The translations under genes and the position numbers were made by a program. From the NCBI RefSeq assembly GCF_040412425.1, contig NC_089777.1, forward strand, positions 37,235,037 through 37,299,036: a stretch of DNA of 64,000 nt, written 5' to 3'. The notes under the pieces are model-generated. The model saw nothing but the letters and a program-made list of their open reading frames with translations. It was not told the origin of the DNA and made no database searches. Numbering within the stretch: position 1 is the first letter of the stretch; every line of letters starts with the position of its first letter. Positions 20,150-31,490 of the stretch are shown in pieces. Source of the DNA: Macrobrachium rosenbergii (Eukaryota > Arthropoda > Malacostraca > Decapoda > Palaemonidae).

Positions 20150-21610
20150 AATTTGGTACTAAGGCACCAGGAGTGGATGGTTTATTCCTGGAAATGTTTA
20201 AAGTGGAGGAGGATAGATTAGTATTTGTCTTGAAGATATTATTCAATGAGATATGGGTGACAGGGATAATACCATTAGGTTGGAAGAATGGTGTGATCAT
20301 TAAAATTCCAAAGAAAGGAGATCTGAGTAGGTGTGGTAGTTGGAGGGGAATCACTTTGTCACCTGTAGCCTTGAAAATTTTCTGTAGAGTAATGTTGAAT
20401 AGGTTGGAGCCAGTGGTTGATGGTATTCTGAGGGATGAACAGGCTGGTTTTAGAAAGGGGTGGGGTTGCAGTGATCAGATCTTCATAGTTAGGCATTTAA
20501 TGCAGCAAGCAAATGCAATGAAAACTCCATTGAGTCTTTATTTTGCTGATTTTGAAAAGGCCTTTGATAGTATTTCCAGAAGGACTGTGGGAAAAACCAT
20601 GAGGCATTATGGAATACCGGAAAAAGTTTGTGACGGTTATCATGAACATGCATGAGAGCACATCTTGTAAAGTGATGGTTGATGGGTGTTTGAGTGATCC
20701 ATTTGAAGTCAAGTCTGGTGTGATTCAGGGTGGCATTCTGTCTCCTCTGTTGTGTGTATTGGTCATGAGAAGGGTTAAAAGAGAAACGGATGCAGGTATA
20801 TTCTGGGGAGAAAATGTGAAACTTCTTGATTTGGATTATGCTCTGATATGGTTTTGATCTGCGAGGGACCAGAAAAGATGCAGAATGTGTTAGATTGTCA
20901 ATGAGTGAAGATCAAAAGGTTAGTTTGGTTATTAATAGTGGAAAAACTGAAATCATGAATATGAACATTGAAAATGCACAGGATTGTGTAATTGAAGGTT
21001 TGGTTGTAAAGCAAGTGGAGAAGTTTAAATATTTAGGTACTTAATTAGATAAAGATGGTTCTCTGAGCACAGAATTTATGGAAAGATTAAAAAAGGCTCG
21101 TCAGGCAATGGGAATGCTTAAAAATATTTGGAATAATAGCAACTTTTCTGTGCATACAAAAATCAAAATTTATAAGGTAATGGTTAGGAGTATTTTGATT
21201 TATGGGCATGAGTCATGGTACAGTAGGGTGACTTTGGATAATAAATTCTTAGCATTTGAAAATAAGGTGCTCGGAAGAATATTAGGAATTAACTAGAGGG
21301 ATAGGATATCAAGTAACAGAATTAGAGAAGTAACAGGGCTGTAGCCAGTCAATGAGTATGTTAGCTTCTCACACTGGACGTGGCTAGGCCATGTGTATAG
21401 AAGATGGAATAGTACGAGATACACCGGGGTGGGTTGCCCTTGGTAGAAGAGGTAGAGGTAGGCCAAAGGAGATGTGGTTAAGGACAATGAGGTGGGAAGC
21501 AGGAGACGAGTGTTGGGGAAATCTTGTGGAGTTAGCCCAGGACAGAATGTGGTGGCGTGAGTTCATCGAGGTCCTATGCATCCCCGTGGGTGCCATAGGA
21601 AATGACTGAC
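20150..21610 (+). pseudogene. LINE (non-LTR retrotransposon) reverse transcriptase, 5'-truncated
   Basis: The sequence begins mid-protein with APGVDGLFLEM and carries RT blocks IPKKGDLSRCGSWRGITL, DEQAGFRKGWGCSDQI, LYFADFEKAFDSI and SGVIQGGILSPLL. The expected YADD box reads DLDYALIWF, because a small deletion removed the two aspartates. The later part includes KFKYLGT, then a stop, and a C-terminal region near 21480-21600 with WWREFIEVLCIPVGA. There is no endonuclease domain, since the copy starts right at the edge of DIRS B. It is probably RTE- or CR1-like; I cannot place the clade. Confidence 0.85.
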
Positions 21611-21639
21611 TGATTGATATTTCTAGATAACTACTGTGT

Positions 21640-21785
21640 TTATGCTTTTGTTTTTCGTTTATTTACCTCCTGGTTTTTTGTTTATTTACCTCCTGCTTAA
21701 AAAAACTTATTAGCCGACAGTATGTGTATGTTTTTGTTTTTTGTTTATTTACCTCCTGCTTAAAAAACTTATTAGCCAACAGTAA
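21640..21785. repeat. Short tandem duplication, unit about 63 bp
   Basis: The block tgtttatttacctcctg occurs three times, and the longer unit that continues with cttaaaaaacttattagcc occurs twice with few differences. No coding sequence. Confidence 0.75.
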
Positions 21786-22820
21786 ATACTGCAGTTCAAG
21801 ATTATGAAATTAAATACATTCAACAAGCAATATTATTTTATACTTCTATGCTGAATCATGAGATTGGCCAGTGAACCTTGCTTACTCTGCCCTCAAACAT
21901 AATAATGGAGCCAATTCCTTAAAAAATTGGTTCCTTTAGCAAATCCTTCAACCATCATTTTATTTCCTCCTGTAGATAAAAGTTGCATTTTCGTGATTAT
22001 TACTTATTGTTCCATAAGCAGACAACCAAGTCGTGCTGTCATTGTCAGGATTGATTGTAGCTGAAGAAAGGTCGGGTGTGGTATTTCTTATGTATATGTA
22101 TAAAAATTTACCCATCATCATGCCAGCTATAATCTGTAGCATGAAGAACCTGATTGTAGTCGCACCTGCTTTCTCACAAGAAACCAGATAAGCTGAAAGA
22201 CACGTCACTTCTCCTGCCTCATGAACCATTTATCACAAATGCTGGTGTTCATATAATCTTTTGTCAATCAGAGCAAGGTTTATCATTTCCTTCTCACAGC
22301 TGTTTATTGCTTCTTCCTTCCACCTCTTCTGAATTGTGGGGTCCAATCCAATCATTTCTTTGGATTCCCTGAGCTCTTTCATACCGTTTACATTTTCTAA
22401 TCACCACAGCTGGCCCTTTTCAGCAATAATTTGTGGGGTTACTTCCAAAGAACCGTGTTGCATTATTTGTTTATTTTTCTTATAGATTTTATAAATGCAA
22501 TTTTGATGTTGGTTTATACCATTTCAGAATGTTAAATGATTATGTATATTGTAAATACAATGCAATACTTATTTCTTAGTCAGTTTCCTTCAATCATCCT
22601 ATCTTAATAATATTACTCTGTATTCTGGTTGAATAATTTTTAGGTAGAATTCCAATTTTTCTCATATAAATTTCACTCAGCTGCCAAAGAAAAGTATCTA
22701 TTGTATAATCAGTTCGCAAATTTTACAGTAAATTAATTAACAACAACACACACAGTAACATCACTGATGTTTTTATGGCAGACATCACTAAGCTTACTTG
22801 CTTAATATGGCTTTACCTTT
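21786..22820. other. AT-rich non-coding sequence
   Basis: No gene or transposon recognised. A minus-strand open frame at 21960-22229 has no known motif. Confidence 0.4.
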
Positions 22821-22824
22821 TGCT

Positions 22825-23700
22825 CCTTAGTTCAAGTGAAGGCTGAAAAGTAAACCTAGAAGAAGGCTTCCCAAAATTTCCAGAATCAGCAATTGTCAGT
22901 TTGGCAACAAGCCAGAGAAATCAGCAGAAGCAGTCTTTAAGATAAGACAACTTTTCTTCAGAAGAGATACAGTGCAAAAAGGAAGAGATTATACATTTGT
23001 GGATGTTGAGAAGGTATTTAACTTTGTACCATGACCAGTAGATGGTCATTCTGAAAGCAGGGGATACCAGAAACACCAAGTTACTGTACCATAACTCAAG
23101 ATCTGTTGTATAGACAGTGGCCAGTGTATTGGAAGAACTGGAGATAGATATTTATGTCCATCAAGGGTCAGCACTTGAAATTTTTTTGTCTAGTCATGGT
23201 TAATGAGGAATCTGCAGATGAGTCCAGAAAAGGAGTGTTTAAAAGAAATTGGAATGGGTAGGAGAGGATTGATGTGAAAATTAATGTCAGCAAAACAAAC
23301 TTCATGGCGACAGCAAAATGGCCATGTAGATGTTGCAGTAGAAATGTTTTTAGATAACTTCAGTACTGTACTGTGTGTAGAATGCAATTGATGGTGCCCT
23401 AAGGTGCTCACAATTGAAAAATGTAAATGAGCAAAAAGAGCAAAAATGTACAAGTACAGTGTATACTGTGATACCTGTACTGTCCTACTATATGCAGCAA
23501 AGATATTGCTGTGAACACCAAAAATGTAGGATATTTTGATGAGTTGTGCCTGAAGAATGCTAAGGTTTGTAGCTGGAGCACAGTGGGAAGATGGCATTAT
23601 ATATGAGGTGGAAGGTTGTTATCCACTGACTCAAAAATTGACTGAAATTATTTGGGTATGTGATTTGAAATGGTGAGGAGTTGTTAATCACAAGAATAGT
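22825..23700 (+). pseudogene. Heavily decayed LINE reverse transcriptase
   Basis: Plus-strand frames give, in order, a segment ending FVDVEKVFNFVP near 23000 (the A-block DLEKAYD position), then DIYVHQGSALEIF near 23160 (the B-block HQGSALSPF), with stops in every frame. The order and spacing fit a LINE RT older than the one at 20150. The catalytic box is not recognisable. Confidence 0.55.
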
Positions 23701-24489
23701 AGACATGGAAGTAGCAGGACAAAGGCATGTGGAAATTCTCAGGCAGTCATAAAAGAGGGTTTAGAAGTAGACCAAGACTAAAGAGCAATTCAGGTAAAGA
23801 GTGCAAAAAAAATAAAATGAAGAGAAATTGTTTCATTTATGAACCACATGAGGAAAATTTATGTGAAAGTTAATGATGGTGATGATGGAAATTATTGCAT
23901 AATATATTTTAATGGGTCCAAATAGCAGTCACTTGGTCTACAGGATACTACAAAATTGAATGAAAAAGTTAGCTTAACTTTCCAGGAATGGCACAGTTGG
24001 CATAGAGATACTGGCTATTATTATCTGTACTTTAATGAAAAGAGATATTCATTCATGGGTCATGAAGCCTAGTTTTGACACTTGCATGTCCACTTGCTAA
24101 GGGAATGCAAGTATGAGTATGCCACAGACTGGCTTATAAAAGGATGGAAAGGAAGCAAAAAAAGTAATTTATTTTCTTAAAATGAGGAAATAGGTAATGA
24201 CTGGGATATAATATGTAAATACTTCTCAATAATACTAAATGCAGTTACCTGTTGGCATGGTTTGTAAAAGATGTTGATAGAATGAGGTTAAGGTGAATCA
24301 GTTCTTAACATTCTTAATATCCCAATGTTAATATCTTGAGGTGTCCATAAACATTTCTAGGCTAACAGAACTTTAGTATTTTTTCCTTTAAAAGAAAGGC
24401 ACGAATGAAACCAATTACTTAAAATTTTTGTGAGTTATAAATGCCTTGCTCAGTTTTGGTTTCGATTCTTAAATGCTATTGAACTCCAT
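23701..24489. other. Non-coding sequence
   Basis: AT-rich with no recognisable element. It may include the tail of the decayed LINE. Confidence 0.4.
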
Positions 24490-24491
24490 GT

Positions 24492-25294
24492 TCATGAAAC
24501 CATATGCATTATCATTTGTATGTTAAACTTAGGTTTTACTCCCTGAGCATTGGAACCTGGATGTAGTCTTGAAGTGGAGTTGGAAACAGTGTTTGATAAT
24601 TGCACTGTTTCCAACTCCTTCAAATAGTGCGATGCAAAAATAGACCTACACTTCCAGTAGGTTGATTGAAGAATGGAATTTAGGAACATATTGTGCCTGA
24701 ATGCCATAGAAGTAGATACTGCCCTGACTTCATGAGCTTTTGCTTTAAAAATTGGCAACATGTCTTCCTGGATCGGTGAATGTGCCTTTGAAATCAAGTC
24801 CCTCAGGAAGAATGACAAGGCATTTTTAGACAGAGGGCAAGAAGGGTTCTTAACTGAGCACCAGAGGTTATTGGATGGACCTCTGATCTCTTTCCTACTC
24901 AGCTAGTATCTCAGAGTTGTGATCAGACAAAATACTCTCTCTTCTTCCTCAGAGCCAAGGATGTCCACCAATTTCTTAATGGTAAAAGAACGAGGCCGGG
25001 GGTTGGACGGTTCCTTGTTCTTGGCCAAAAAACCTAGGTTAAAGAAGCAAACTGCATCTCCTTGGGAAAACCTACCCTTTTGTTGATGGCTTGAATTTCA
25101 CTAATGCGTTTTGCAGTAGTTAAGGCAAAGAGGAAGAGTGTCTTGTGAGTGAGGTCCCTCAGAAAGGCGGAATGAAGGGGTTCAACAGCAGGACCTGTTA
25201 GCCACTTCAAGACTACATCCAGGTTCCAAGAGACCAGATTGTCCCTCCTCTGTTTTGACGTGTCAGAGGACTTGATCAGGTCCTTAATATACAA
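24492..25294 (-). pseudogene. DIRS C tyrosine recombinase
   Basis: Two frames (25034-25294 and 24492-24818) carry the core: SWNLDVVLKWLTGP, TAKRISEIQAI (first Arg), then KAHEVRAVSTSMAF (H-x-x-R intact) and STYWKCRSIFASHYLKE (Tyr region). The same segments appear in element A. About 215 bp between the two frames contain a frameshift or stop. The enzyme family integrates a circular DNA intermediate; this copy is broken but keeps its visible catalytic residues. Confidence 0.82.
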
Positions 25295-25515
25295 GTTTGA
25301 TGAAAGATCCAGGCCTCTATGTTTAAAAACTGAGCTAAAAGCATAGCTTGATACCCCTTAATGGAGGAGGAAGACAAATTCCTAGAGTTTCTCAGATATA
25401 GGAGGAAATCAGATATCTCAGAAGAAGGTCCGGAAACCACACCCTCAGGGGCAAAATCGGGGCTATGAGGGTCATTGTTGCGTTGTGGCGAGCTTGAAAT
25501 TTATCACCTCCCTGA

Positions 25516-26182
25516 TCATGCTGAAGGGTGGAAAAGCGTACAGATCCAGTCTTGCAGCATGGCGTCTGTTGCCCGTGCAGGAGGATCTGGGGCTGGAGAG
25601 CAAAAGAGAAAGAGGCGATGGTTCTTGGAGGTAGCAAACAGGTCTAATGTTGGCTTGCCCCACAGTTTCCAAGAATCCAGACAGACCAGGGGATCCAGGG
25701 TCCATTCAGTGGGAAGGACCTGCTTCCGATGGCTCAGCTTGTCTGCCAAAACATTTAATTTTCCCTAGATAAACCGGGTGACTAGAGTTACTTGATTTTG
25801 ATCTGCCCACAGGAGTAGATCTCTTGCTGCCTGGCAGAGAGAAAAGGAATGAGTGCCGCCTTGTTTCCGGATATATGCTAAGGCTGTGGGATTGTCTGCA
25901 TGAACTACCATTGTCTTGTTGCGGACCATGGTCAAGGAAAAACTGAAGGCCTAGATGAACCACATTCAGTTCTCTGACATTTATATGAAGACTTTGTTGC
26001 TCTGGAGTCCACGAACCAGATACTTCCTGATTCCCCAGTAGGACTCCCCAGCCTATGTCCGAGGCGTCGGAATAAAAGTCTAGGTCAGGGCTCAGAGGTT
26101 GAAGGGACTTCCCTTCTGACGGTCTTTTTTCAGACAGCCACCATTGCAGGTCTGATTTGATCTGCGGTGTGGTCGGGAACAC
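25516..26182 (-). pseudogene. DIRS C RNase H and connector
   Basis: The 158-residue frame (25706-26182) includes LDFYSDASDIGWGVLLG, with the first RNase H aspartate, and LHINVRELNVVHLGLQFF, with the catalytic Glu. In another frame the sequence continues as ADKLSHRKQVLPTEWTLD and LDLFATSKNHRLFLFCS, the C-terminal connector typical of DIRS. A shift at about 25740 separates them. Confidence 0.82.
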
Positions 26183-26299
26183 GCAAGTGTCCGGCTGAGT
26201 TTTCCTGTCCTAGATGGCCTTTACAAAGAATCAGAGAACTCTCATGTGCAGTCTGCCTAGTTTGACAAACATCTCTATGGATGCCAGAGTCCCTAGTAG

Positions 26300-27547
26300 G
26301 CTCATCCACTATTGAGCTGAGCACAACAAAAGGGTTAGAACACTTAGAACTGTCTGCAAGCAGATGGAAATTCTCTTGGGAGACGGAAAAGCCCGAAAAG
26401 TCAGGGAGTTGAGAGTCATCCCTAAATAGAGGATCTCTTGTGACGGGGTCAACTGAGACTTTTGGAGATTGATAAGAAGGCCCAGCTCCTTGGCAAGAAG
26501 AAGAATCCTGTGTAAGTTCTTCATGCACTTTTCCTCAATGGGGATCGAAGCAGCCAGGCGTCCAGATACAGACTGACATTGATCCCTATTAAGTGGAGCC
26601 ATTTTTAGAGAGGAGCAAGGACTCGAGTGAAAGGTCTAAGCAAAGGGCCCAAAACTAACATATTTTGTCCTGAAAGATGAACCTTAGATACATCCTGGAG
26701 TCTGGATGGATCAGAGTATGGAAGTATGGGTCCTGCATGTCTAAGTTTATCATCCAGTCGCCCTGGTGAATGGATGAAAGGACTGAATGGTTCGTCTCCA
26801 TTTTGAACTTTGTTTTCCGAACAAAATGATTGAGGGCGCTTACATCGAGGAATGGTCTCCAGCCCCCGATGTTTTCAGAACCACTAAGAGACGGTTGTAA
26901 AAGCCCTGTGTTGGTGTTCTCGACTTCCTATATGGCCCTCTTTTGGATTAGAGAGGAAACTTCCTTCAAAAGGGCCGAATGTCTCTGAGCCTCTCAAGTA
27001 AGCTGTCAATTTGATGGGAGAAGTGACTAATGGGGGGGCTCTTCAGGAACGGGATGACGTAGCCCTCCTTCAGAATCTTGATGATCCACGGCTCTGCTCC
27101 TCTGATCAGCCACTTTTCCCAAAACACTTGGGGTCTGGTTCCTACCAGTGCATGAAGGACATCCCTCTCACTTTTTGGGCATTGTCTTGTCTGAGCCCTT
27201 CTTAATGGACCTGGCTGTAAATTGGATATTGGAATGGGTCCTAAACTGCAATCTGGGTCTACTGCCATGAAAGGGCTGCTGCTGGAGGGGAGAGGCCATC
27301 TTGGGTGTAAAGGCAGGCGAATCCTTGGGACACCTGGAGGATTGGGCCACCAAATCTTGCGTCGATTTCTTCTGAAGGTCGGACGCAATTTCCCTGACTG
27401 TGTCATGAGGGAAGAGGTGATGCTGGTCCAGAGGCAAAAATAATAGGGCTGATTTCTGCATCTGTGTGACACTCTCTTCTTTAGCACTCCCAAGGTAAAT
27501 AGAGCAGAAAGCTCTAGAGAGCCATCCCCTAACAGCCTTGTCCGCAC
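26300..27547 (-). pseudogene. DIRS C reverse transcriptase
   Basis: The N-terminal part in 26966-27547 ends with FWEKWLIRGAEPWIIKILKE and GYVIPFLKSPPISH, the usual entry to the DIRS RT. The C-terminal part in 26309-26602 includes INLQKSQLTPSQEILYLGM, the RT thumb region. The palm between 26600 and 26960 is spread over several frames and the catalytic box is not clear. Confidence 0.75.
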
Positions 27548-28470
27548 AGGCGATGTCTCCCGATAAATCCTGGAAGTCCTCTATTTTCTTAGCCAGCGCT
27601 CCCACTGTCCAGTCAAGAAAGCTAAGAACTTTAAAAACCTTGAATAGATACTTGACAATGTGGTGTAGTTCCACTGAAGAAAACATTATCTTCACTGACA
27701 AGAACGCAGAACTTCGAGAAGAGTCAGTGAGGCCAGAGAAGTCCCCTTGGGAGGAGGCAGTGACTCCCAAAGAAGGAGCTTCTCCGGTGACTTAAGACAA
27801 ATACCTCCTATGAACTAAGTGAGAAGGGGGGGGGGAAAGGCGAAAGACTTTTCCTTGCTTCCTTTTAGCTGAAAGTCAATATCCCATCTCCTTGAGGGAC
27901 TTCTTGGAGGATGAAGAAAGTACCATCTTGGGGAGTCTAGCCCTGTCATCCGGCTGGTTCCTCATCAAAAAGATCGAGGCAGGCGAGACCAGGGCAGCTG
28001 GGGCGAAAAAGGTGGGAAAATTCACCAAAAGATACTGTAGAAGAGCTGCATAGGAATGAGGAACAGGTTCTTGATCTACCTCTTCCTCTTCTGAGGAGAC
28101 TGGGGACAGGGTATCATCATGAGAAGTCTTGGGAGCTGAGGGAGCTTTTTCCAACAAGCTCATGATTTCAGCTAACTGTCGTTTAATAGGAGCCAAGAAT
28201 GGCTCATCTTGATCTAAAGGTGAAGGCTAAAGAGACTGTGGTCTCTGAGCAGAGTGAAGAGGAGAAACACACTTGGGAGCAAGCGCTTGGCACTCAGAGG
28301 TGGTTGTTGGGTACTGAAGAGTTGGCACCGGGTGCTCAGGAAGGTGAGCTCAACGTTTGGTCAGTGACAGTGGGCACCTATGAGAGGATGCTGGGCGCTT
28401 GGGAGCCAGGTGAGGGTGCTCAGCAGTTGAGTGCTCAGGTGAGAAGGCCTCTGAACTATCCCATGTAGAT
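27168..28470 (-). pseudogene. DIRS C gag body
   Basis: The minus-strand frames 27876-28196 and 27168-27770 contain MAPIKRQLAEIMSLLEKAP and a long moderately charged protein. The order places it between the gag head and RT. The part near 28260-28450 is rich in gctc-type repeats and resembles the minisatellite region of element B. I recognise no enzyme motif; it is assigned as gag from position. Confidence 0.5.
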
Positions 28471-29165
28471 GAAAAAGGATTCTGGACCGGGGCAGGAACA
28501 GAAGGGTCCACAGCTTAATTACAAGAAGACTGTGGACTGGTACTAGCCTTCCTATACTGTACTGCTTGACGGAAAGTGGATCTGAATGGTGACCAACATC
28601 ATTTGAAGGGTGCTTAAGCGGTCATGAGGAATCTAGGAATCGTTTGTGGAACTAGAAGACAACTGATGCACCTCCAAAGAGACGGCTTTCCAATGGCTGC
28701 TTGCCGACACCTGGGATGGTGCAACAGGGGGCTGACTACCCGTGGGCAAACCCCAACAGCCTGCTGGTATGTCTTCTCCCAGGTTCAGGGGAGCAGGACA
28801 GTGTCCTTGGTCTGGGAGAACCATCAGGACGGATAGCCACCTTCTCCACTTGCGCTACACTGTCACTCATCACTATTTTGGCGAACACTTTGTCCATAAC
28901 CACTTTCAGTGACTCCCAATTCTGCCAGTGTACCCACTACAAGATTAATCTTTTTATCGAACCTAGATTCGAGACTGGAAGCAAGGGAGCCAGGCACGGG
29001 AGTAGGTGGATGAATAGTAGGAGGGCCAGTAGCAGGAGAAAAAGTGAGAACAGGAGTAGAAGGAAGAGCAAGATTAGCTTCTAAACTAGGTTTAGGAGTA
29101 ACTTCTAGGCTAAGTGAACGTCTCTCGGATCTAGAAGCCGCTTTCCTCTTCCTATCCCTTTCTAA

Positions 29166-29360
29166 TTAATTTAGGTGCAATTTAAGCACATTCCACTGTT
29201 TCTCATCCCATGAAGAACACTCATTACAAGTTTTCTCCCAGCTACATTCTTGCCCCCTACATTTACTGCAGATCAAATGAGGACCATAACAAGATTTTGT
29301 TAACCTAGTTCTACACCCTTTGCTGCAGTAGTGAAAACTAGAAGTGCTAGAATCTGACAT
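29166..29360 (-). pseudogene. DIRS C gag head, cysteine-rich
   Basis: The frame starts MSDSSTSSFHYCSKGCRTRL and has a cysteine series C-x3-C, then C-x2-C, C, and C-x2-C with a following Trp (CNECSSW). The same pattern is in element A at 2858-2960. It probably binds zinc. A stop after 64 residues separates it from the gag body. Confidence 0.6.
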
Positions 29361-29499
29361 AATTCTGCAAAAACTACGAAACTAATCTCAAAAAAGCTAA
29401 TAAACTGATGAAAGCTTGTTGGCTACCGAAACAAAATAATTGTACTTCACCAAAATCAGCAAAGTAAACCATGAAAAAAGATGTTGCAAATGGTGCCAA

Positions 29500-29690
29500 T
29501 GCATGCACCAGAGCCGGCAGAAACAAATTTTCTCTACCTGCCAGTTGTTTCTCAGGTGCTCCGACAGTGGGCAGGGCCTGTCACCTACACAAAACAGTAG
29601 AAGCACTACTGCGAATTTTGTTAAAAGTTGCCGCACGAGTAGAAACGTTAGTTATGTAATTACTTGGTAAGTTACTTATATGAAATTACA
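29500..29690 (-). repeat. Inverted terminal repeat (5' end) of DIRS element C
   Basis: The reverse complement reads cttaccaagtaattacat, then gtagtgcttctactgtttt, gtgtaggtgacaggc and ccctgcccac, parallel to the left ends of A and B. Confidence 0.7.
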
Positions 29691-29699
29691 TGTTATACA

Positions 29700-30640
29700 C
29701 GTGGTAAACCCACACATATGGCATCGCGGTGCAGTCAGGGAAACGAGTGTCAAGTGACTGGTGCACCAGCAATCACCCAACTAGAGGACTAAGGGTGCAT
29801 TCACTACTAATCATTGATGTTTAGGTGAACAGTAGTATTGGTAAGGCACTGGTTGATACTGGGTGTTTAGTAACTGTTGTAACTCCAAACATTGTTGGAC
29901 ACTGATGGCTTTTGATGGCTCAAAAGTGAAATGCCAAGGGAGATGTCATGTGCAAATTGGAATAGGAGTTTAGATTGACGTTGAAGCTGTCGTGACTAAA
30001 CAAAGCTCACCCAGTATTAAGGTGGTGTTGGGTATGGATGTTACTGATTGCATGGGTGGTGTTGTAATTGCAGGTGGGACAGTAGAATTTGGGGTCAGAG
30101 GCCATGCTGTAGTTGCTGAGCAGTCAGTAAGCAAAACAGAAAGTTCACAATCAGAGGATACCTTTGACGTAATTGCTGAGTAACCAGCAAGCAAAATAAA
30201 AAGATCACAATTAGAGGAGACTGTTGAAGTAATTAAAGATAAGAATTTAATGCTACATTTAATGGACAATATTGGGCAGTGGAATGGAAATGGAAGTCTA
30301 GTCTACCAGTTGTGATAATGAAATAGATTACTATGAGAAGAGTTTGCAGGGTAACAAGAAAGGTTTTGAAGAAGAGGTTGAGCGAATGGTCAGAGAAGGT
30401 ATTTTAGTAGCTTGGAAATAAGATGTAAAAACAGTCATTTATACCCTTGCTAGCTGTTGAACAGCCTACCAAGAATAAAATAAAACCTGTATTGGGTTTT
30501 AGAGAGCTGAATGCTCATATGAGTTATCATACAGGGGATGAAATAACTAATGTTTGTAATGAAACCCTTTGAGAATGGAGGCAAACAGAGACTGGAACCA
30601 TTGCTGATCTAAAATATGACAAATTTTGGAAGAAATTTGT
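29700..30640 (+). pseudogene. LTR-retroelement protease and RT start, decayed
   Basis: Near 29835 a frame reads GKALVDTGCLVTVV, a retropepsin active site (DTG). From about 30370 another frame gives VERMVREGILVAW and, near 30480, KIKPVLGFRELNAHM, an RT entry block (FRELN), then DEITNVCNETL. Stops are frequent. The pattern recalls an animal LTR-retroelement family with protease followed directly by RT, but I cannot choose between Gypsy and BEL/Pao. No LTRs are visible. Confidence 0.5.
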
Positions 30641-30720
30641 ATTTTTCCTAACATACAAATCTGAGGTCTTTACATAGGAATTACCTTCAGCGTAAGCTGG
30701 AGCAGGCTATTCTACACAAC
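30622..30720. repeat. Dispersed decapod-type repeat fragment
   Basis: The stretch containing atttgtatttttcctaacat and ctgaggtctttacat resembles a high-copy repeat I recall from shrimp and crayfish sequence. This is from memory only. Confidence 0.35.
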
Positions 30721-31098
30721 ATGGTTGTTTGGTAGTTGAACTACCGGTAGGAGGGGCGAGGGGTATCCTAACCACCTCCCTTCGCTGGGTTGCGCAACCA
30801 CTGTTCCCTGCTGTAATTCTAGCCAGAACCTCTCTCTCCATGTCATGTCTGGATGTTAACATACTTCCTAGATATTTAAATTCCCTCATGCTCTCAATAT
30901 CTCCCATATTTTGTTGTTGGTTGTTCCTTGAGAACCTCATCATTTTGGTTTTACTTCCACTGATCTCTAGTCCCACTCTGGCAGCAGTTTCTTTGAATGG
31001 TATATACAAACATTCTATATTTTGTATATCTGTACCTAAGAAATCAACATCATCTGCAAATGCAAGGACTTATGCATTTGTATCTCCCAAGATGACCC
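30707..31098 (-). pseudogene. LINE reverse transcriptase, C-terminal half (split by Gypsy-A copy 2)
   Basis: The minus strand reads the catalytic box as AFADDVDFLGTD near 31050-31085, then ETAARVGLEISGSKTKMM and MREFKYLGSML, which are RT blocks D and E of a LINE. The N-terminal half, with the GLRQGC motif, lies beyond the 3.3-kb insertion at 34440-34579. One stop lies a few codons upstream of the ADD box. The family is probably RTE- or jockey-like. Confidence 0.82.
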
Positions 31099-31347
31099 TG
31101 TAAAGTCACCACATCGGCGCCAGCGTAGTGTTTCGGCGGCGCCATTAATTAAGTCTCCGCTGAGCATGTTTTCTTTGGTGACTTCTCATTTTCTTCAAAC
31201 TCAATTAGTCACGCCTAAAACGTGCCAGGTCACAGTCAATTCCATTGTCTTTCGCGGGCCGGCGCCAGTCGGCCGCTATATAAACTGCCTGGATCTGTAA
31301 TAAAGTAGCAGTAACTTTTACCTGCTCGTTTCTTTGACACCTTCACA
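31099..31347 (+). repeat. 5' LTR of Gypsy-A copy 2 (short variant)
   Basis: It starts TGTAAAGTCACC and ends CTTCACA. One CAGGTCAC is followed at once by AGTCAATTCC, so the 176-bp segment of the long LTR is missing. TATATAAA and AATAAA are present near the end. Confidence 0.92.
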
Positions 31348-31490
31348 GTGGTGACCCCCGGAGTATCCCGGAGCCATTAACGGACCGACACGGTGACTTA
31401 GTCTTGGCTCCAGGATTTCTCCAAAACGCTCTTAGCGGCCTAAACACGGCGCTGTAACCAGCGTTTGAGCGTGCTGACTCTCGTCGGCGT

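Larger units (their letters stand above)
24490..29695 (-). mobile_element. DIRS-like element C, 3'-truncated
   Basis: On the minus strand, from 29695 downwards, it has the left inverted terminal repeat (29500-29690), gag head (29166-29360), gag body (27168-28470), RT (about 26300-27550), RNase H (25516-26182) and tyrosine recombinase (24492-25294). This is the standard DIRS order, gag - RT - RNase H - recombinase. No matching terminal repeat is present near 24490, so the 3' end is lost. It is the best template for reading elements A and B. Confidence 0.85.

Noticed and set aside
25475..28836. Plus-strand open frames in the DIRS C region
   Set aside because: The minus strand carries the recognisable RT, RNase H and recombinase; the plus-strand frames are antisense shadows.
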